A stretch of 8,342 bases of DNA from Deltaproteobacteria bacterium (lineage in GTDB: Bacteria > Myxococcota_A > UBA9042 > DTJE01): NCBI GenBank assembly GCA_013151875.1, contig JAADHL010000285.1:1-8342 (forward strand). The letters run 5' to 3'. Every line of letters starts with the position of its first letter. Positions within the stretch are counted from its first letter, which is position 1. A program made the position numbers and the translations under genes. The notes under the pieces were generated by a model. It was not told the origin of the DNA. It searched no databases and saw only the letters and a program-made list of their open reading frames with translations. This document shows, piece after piece, positions 5,730 through 8,342 of this stretch.

Positions 5730-8006
5730 ATGAATGTTCGTGGCCGGACATCAGCAGCGTTGCGTGAGGCGAGCATGAGCGGCGGGCCTCTCCCGTTGGT
5801 GATGTTGTTGCTTCTTTGCCTGGGCCTCGCATGCGGCCGCACGATCGGGCCCGACGCAGACGGCGATGGACTGACCGACCTCCAGGAGCAGGCGTTCGGC
5901 ACGGACCCCGCCAACCCCGACACCGACTGCGACTCGATACCTGACGGCGCCGATCGCGACCCACTGACCGGCGCCGTGCTCACCCTTACCAGGGGACCGG
6001 TCACCGAGGAGTCGGGAAACCAGTTGTGCTCTGAACTTGAGGCGCGCCTGACCATAGGGGACGCTGCCGCGCCCGAGGGCAGCGTTGTCACGGTCGACAG
6101 CGACAGGGGGACTCTGGACGGTGTCATCGAGGACGCCCCCGGAGTATTCAAGGCCACATTGTGTTCGAAGGCGCAGGCCGTGGCGCGTGTAACGGCGACA
6201 TACGACGACCCCGACGATTCATGCCGGGCTGTTACGGCAAACACCGTTGTGGTCCTGATCCCGAACGGGGTGCTGCCTCAGCCGGGGCTGAATACGGCTC
6301 AGGTAGGCCAGAGGCGCACTATCAACGGCTTCCTGCGGGTATATTCCCTGGACGGTGAATACACGGGCTCCGCCGGGTCCTCGCCCAAGCCGTTCGAGGG
6401 GGCGTATGTGCTGGTCCGGGCGGGCGCAAAGACCTTCAGCGGCGTCACTGGAGCGGGCGGTTACATCGACTTCAAGGACGAAAGCGAAACCCCCGACCTC
6501 AAGGGCCCAGTGGATGTCACGATAACCGCGGCAGGTTATCGCACGACCACGTATATGGGAGTGGATTCGGCGTTCGTGGCGGTTGCCATGGTCCGTCTGG
6601 ACCCGATCCCGGGCGTGGATGACGAGCGAGTCGGCTCGATCGTGGGCAAGGTCACGGGTTTTGATGGAATGGAAGGCGATGTCCAGGTCCTGGAGCCCTT
6701 TCCTGCCGGGGCCTCCATACTGGCCTGCGACAAGGAAAACGGCAAGTATCCGGAGATTCCGATAGCCATCGTGTCCGTGGCCTTGCGCAATGTACCCCTT
6801 TCATCGATCAGCATGGGCAACATCCTGGAACCTCCGGCGGAGGGCGGTGGCGGAATAATCCCTCGTCCTTCGAATCTGGTCGTGTACGGAAATGCCCCGG
6901 AATGGGAGGAGTTCCGGCTGGATCGGCTGCCGGTCGGCCAGCACCTGATATTTGCCCTCGGTGGAACGGTCCGGTGTTTCATGGACATCATGACGGACCC
7001 CTACAGAATGCCTTTCAAACCCTACGCAATGGGCATCAGGCGCATCGAGGTAAAAGGCGGGTCAATCCCCCAGACGGAAAACATACCCCTGAACATCGAC
7101 CTGCGAAACGGACATGGATCCACGGTGGACGTGAACCTGGGCGGCCTTCCCAGGGACTGGAAAAACGATGCCGGCCTGCCGGAGGGACTGGTTTTCGGGG
7201 TCCTGGACACCGGGGGAGAGGGGTACGTCTTCGTGGCGGTCGACGGGACCTATAATATGGAAGGCGAATTCAGTAATCCCATCAGGTTTCGTTTTCCTGA
7301 TCCCGGCGAGCCCCACCTGGCCGCCCTTGGTCTGAACACGACGAACCTCGCGGTCGGTTTCGGCGGCAGGCGGACATACCTGGGGGCGGATCCACCCGGC
7401 ATAGCCACGGCGATTACACCCGGCATTCAAGGCGGTGAAGGCGTGGACTACACCATGTCCGATGCGTGGTTGCCCGTTCCCGAGCCGCTGTTTCCGAAGC
7501 CGCCCCAGTCGCTGGACATCCCACTGGATGCGGTGTCCGAGGACTCTTTCAACGGAAGGATCGAGTGGGCCCCTGTGGAGGAACCGGTACCGGCGGATTT
7601 GTATGTCGTCAGGGTCAATTACATGACGCCGGCGCCCAGGAATCCTCTGTACAAGGATGATGCCACTGGGGTGAATCTATCCATAGGAGGGCCAAGGTCG
7701 CACGTATTGTGGGAACTCTTTGTGCCGGGGGACAGAACATCCCTGGAGCTTCCGATCTTCCCGGCGGACGCCCCGGTCCATCCGGTCCTGGTGAATCCCG
7801 TATCGAATCTCGACGACAAGGACGCCCAACAAAACTACGGTCCCGACACGCTGGAGATAGAACTGAACGCCTATCGGCTTGGGGCCGGCGGCAAGGCCTT
7901 TGATTACAATGACGATTTTAAATATTTCGACGTCAATCTGCATGCCAGGGACGTTTCCCAGGACTCTTTTCTCGTCGATTTTTCCCAGTACCCTTCAGCG
8001 CCCTGA
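5730..8006 (+). CDS. Large predicted lipoprotein with thrombospondin type 3-like calcium repeats, function unknown
   Basis: I do not recognise a family for this 758-residue protein as a whole. Seen: a hydrophobic signal segment LVMLLLLCLGLAC with a likely lipidated Cys35 (the -3 residue is Gly, not the usual Leu, so the lipobox is imperfect). Residues 42-78 hold DADGDGLTD and DTDCDSIPDGADRDP, thrombospondin type 3-like Asp-rich calcium loops. Residues about 82-178 look like an Ig-like beta domain with three Cys. Residues about 205-295 resemble a carboxypeptidase-regulatory-like beta sandwich (GVTGAGGYIDF, VTITAAGYRTTTY). The rest is beta-rich, Pro/Gly-rich and without catalytic motifs I can name. 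It starts 3 bp after the FadL-like gene, so the two are probably cotranscribed and may act together at the outer membrane. The start may instead be ATG 5775. Its last 74 bp overlap the convergent radical SAM gene. Confidence 0.8.
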   Translation: MNVRGRTSAALREASMSGGPLPLVMLLLLCLGLACGRTIGPDADGDGLTDLQEQAFGTDPANPDTDCDSIPDGADRDPLTGAVLTLTRGPVTEESGNQLCSELEARLTIGDAAAPEGSVVTVDSDRGTLDGVIEDAPGVFKATLCSKAQAVARVTATYDDPDDSCRAVTANTVVVLIPNGVLPQPGLNTAQVGQRRTINGFLRVYSLDGEYTGSAGSSPKPFEGAYVLVRAGAKTFSGVTGAGGYIDFKDESETPDLKGPVDVTITAAGYRTTTYMGVDSAFVAVAMVRLDPIPGVDDERVGSIVGKVTGFDGMEGDVQVLEPFPAGASILACDKENGKYPEIPIAIVSVALRNVPLSSISMGNILEPPAEGGGGIIPRPSNLVVYGNAPEWEEFRLDRLPVGQHLIFALGGTVRCFMDIMTDPYRMPFKPYAMGIRRIEVKGGSIPQTENIPLNIDLRNGHGSTVDVNLGGLPRDWKNDAGLPEGLVFGVLDTGGEGYVFVAVDGTYNMEGEFSNPIRFRFPDPGEPHLAALGLNTTNLAVGFGGRRTYLGADPPGIATAITPGIQGGEGVDYTMSDAWLPVPEPLFPKPPQSLDIPLDAVSEDSFNGRIEWAPVEEPVPADLYVVRVNYMTPAPRNPLYKDDATGVNLSIGGPRSHVLWELFVPGDRTSLELPIFPADAPVHPVLVNPVSNLDDKDAQQNYGPDTLEIELNAYRLGAGGKAFDYNDDFKYFDVNLHARDVSQDSFLVDFSQYPSAP
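5766..5769 (+). promoter_or_regulatory. Shine-Dalgarno sequence for an alternative lipoprotein start at 5775
   Basis: GAGG lies 5 nt before an in-frame ATG at 5775 (codon 16 of the longer reading). It is a better ribosome site than anything before the ATG at 5730, so the protein may be 743 rather than 758 residues. Against this, the shorter form has no basic residue before its hydrophobic core, while the longer one has Arg4, Arg6 and Arg12. Confidence 0.4.
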
Positions 8007-8342
8007 GTCCCGATGAACCGTACCTCTCGGCGTATCCCACGTACACCCCCGGGCACCCTGGCCTGGCCGCGCATCTCCTGCATACCGCCGGGAACGTTCT
8101 GTCTCCGTGGTCGGTCGGGAACAGGCAGTCCTCGTCGCCCTCGCTCATGTACTTGATATTGTGGTCCTGAAGACCGGATGTCGAGGCCCTCTCGGAGGCG
8201 ACCTGGCATAGGGGAAAGCCCTCGATCACAGTGGTCAGTTCCGGGTGTCTGGCCCTGGCCCGCCGGATGGCGGCTACGGCAGCGCGTCCTGCGTCCCTGG
8301 GTCTGATCTCGATCTCTTTTTCATGGTCTTCGAACAGCCCCC
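7933..8342 (-). CDS. C-terminal part of a probable radical SAM enzyme, 5' end outside the window
   Basis: An open reading frame enters from the right edge with no stop and gives 135 residues to a TGA at 7935-7933. Seen: EGFPLCQ, where a Gly-x-Pro-x-Cys type motif is followed about 40 residues later by CRRCAARPGCPGVYVGYAERYG (positions 8082-8017; Cys at 8082, 8073 and 8055 in a CX2CX5C pattern, then G-x4-Y-x3-YG). This arrangement is typical of the C-terminal auxiliary iron-sulfur region of many radical SAM proteins. The core CX3CX2C SAM-binding motif would lie outside the window, so the class is inferred from the tail alone. About 25 residues beyond the motif are encoded antisense to the end of the lipoprotein gene. 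The gene is convergent with the lipoprotein gene and not part of the acyl operon. Substrate and subfamily are unknown. Confidence 0.7.
   Translation of the reverse strand, partial: GLFEDHEKEIEIRPRDAGRAAVAAIRRARARHPELTTVIEGFPLCQVASERASTSGLQDHNIKYMSEGDEDCLFPTDHGDRTFPAVCRRCAARPGCPGVYVGYAERYGSSGLRALKGTGKNRREKSPGKRPWHAD

Noticed and set aside
5330..6244. Minus-strand open frame of 304 codons across the end of the FadL-like gene and the start of the lipoprotein gene
   Set aside because: It is antisense to two well-supported genes, is rich in Ser/Arg/Pro as expected from reversed GC-rich code, and shows no domain motif.
7904..8209. Second minus-strand frame of 101 codons at the right edge
   Set aside because: It overlaps the frame carrying the CX2CX5C and YG radical SAM pattern and is one base out of phase with it; no family pattern is seen in it.
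1..8342. CRISPR arrays, tRNA or rRNA genes, insertion sequences, attachment sites
   Set aside because: No regularly spaced direct repeats, no clover-leaf or rRNA-like stretch, no transposase motif or terminal inverted repeat was seen on reading both strands by eye.

Overview
The window reads as GC-rich DNA from a Gram-negative (diderm) bacterium. The support is an outer-membrane FadL-type barrel with a cleavable signal peptide, a lipoprotein carrying thrombospondin type 3-like calcium repeats, and a FakA/DegV-type fusion. That mix recalls deltaproteobacterial or myxobacterial relatives and related uncultured lineages. The lineage is an inference; there is no rRNA or marker gene here.

Layout. 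A divergent control region (about 4373-4520) separates two transcription units. Leftward (minus strand) runs a tightly packed acyl-chain operon: acyl carrier protein 1 (4372-4115), a two-domain ApeI-like + ApeP-like dehydratase (4115-3273), acyl carrier protein 2 (3288-3025), an acyl thioesterase of the hotdog fold (2963-2553), a fusion of a fatty-acid-kinase ATPase (DhaL/DAK2) with a DegV fatty-acid-binding protein (2556-820), a PlsC-type acyltransferase (823-11), and the first codons of a further gene (from 14, leaving the window). Except for a 61-bp gap before the thioesterase, all junctions overlap (ATGA, TGATG or 16 bp), so this is one translationally coupled unit. Rightward runs a FadL/OMPP1 outer-membrane protein (4521-5726), followed after 3 bp by a large calcium-repeat lipoprotein of unknown function (5730-8006). 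At the right edge a convergent minus-strand gene, the C-terminal part of a probable radical SAM enzyme (8342-7933), overlaps the lipoprotein 3' end by 74 bp.

How the parts may work together. Two carrier proteins, ApeI-like and ApeP-like dehydratases, a DPMxxVWHGNY-type thioesterase and a KDSLF/FPEGTRS acyltransferase together resemble the core of an aryl-polyene (APE)-type or related iterative fatty-acid-like pathway. The ketosynthase, ketoreductase and acyl-activating genes are not visible and may lie beyond the left edge. The unusual member is the one-polypeptide fatty acid kinase. Next to a thioesterase that frees acids, an acyltransferase that uses activated acyl chains, and a divergently transcribed FadL porin that could import acids, it suggests a route that turns free (endogenous or imported) acyl chains into acyl-phosphates for lipid attachment. 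This functional link is inference. A perfect 8-2-8 inverted repeat overlaps the predicted -10 of the leftward promoter and looks like the operator of a TetR-like or similar repressor that is not encoded in the window.
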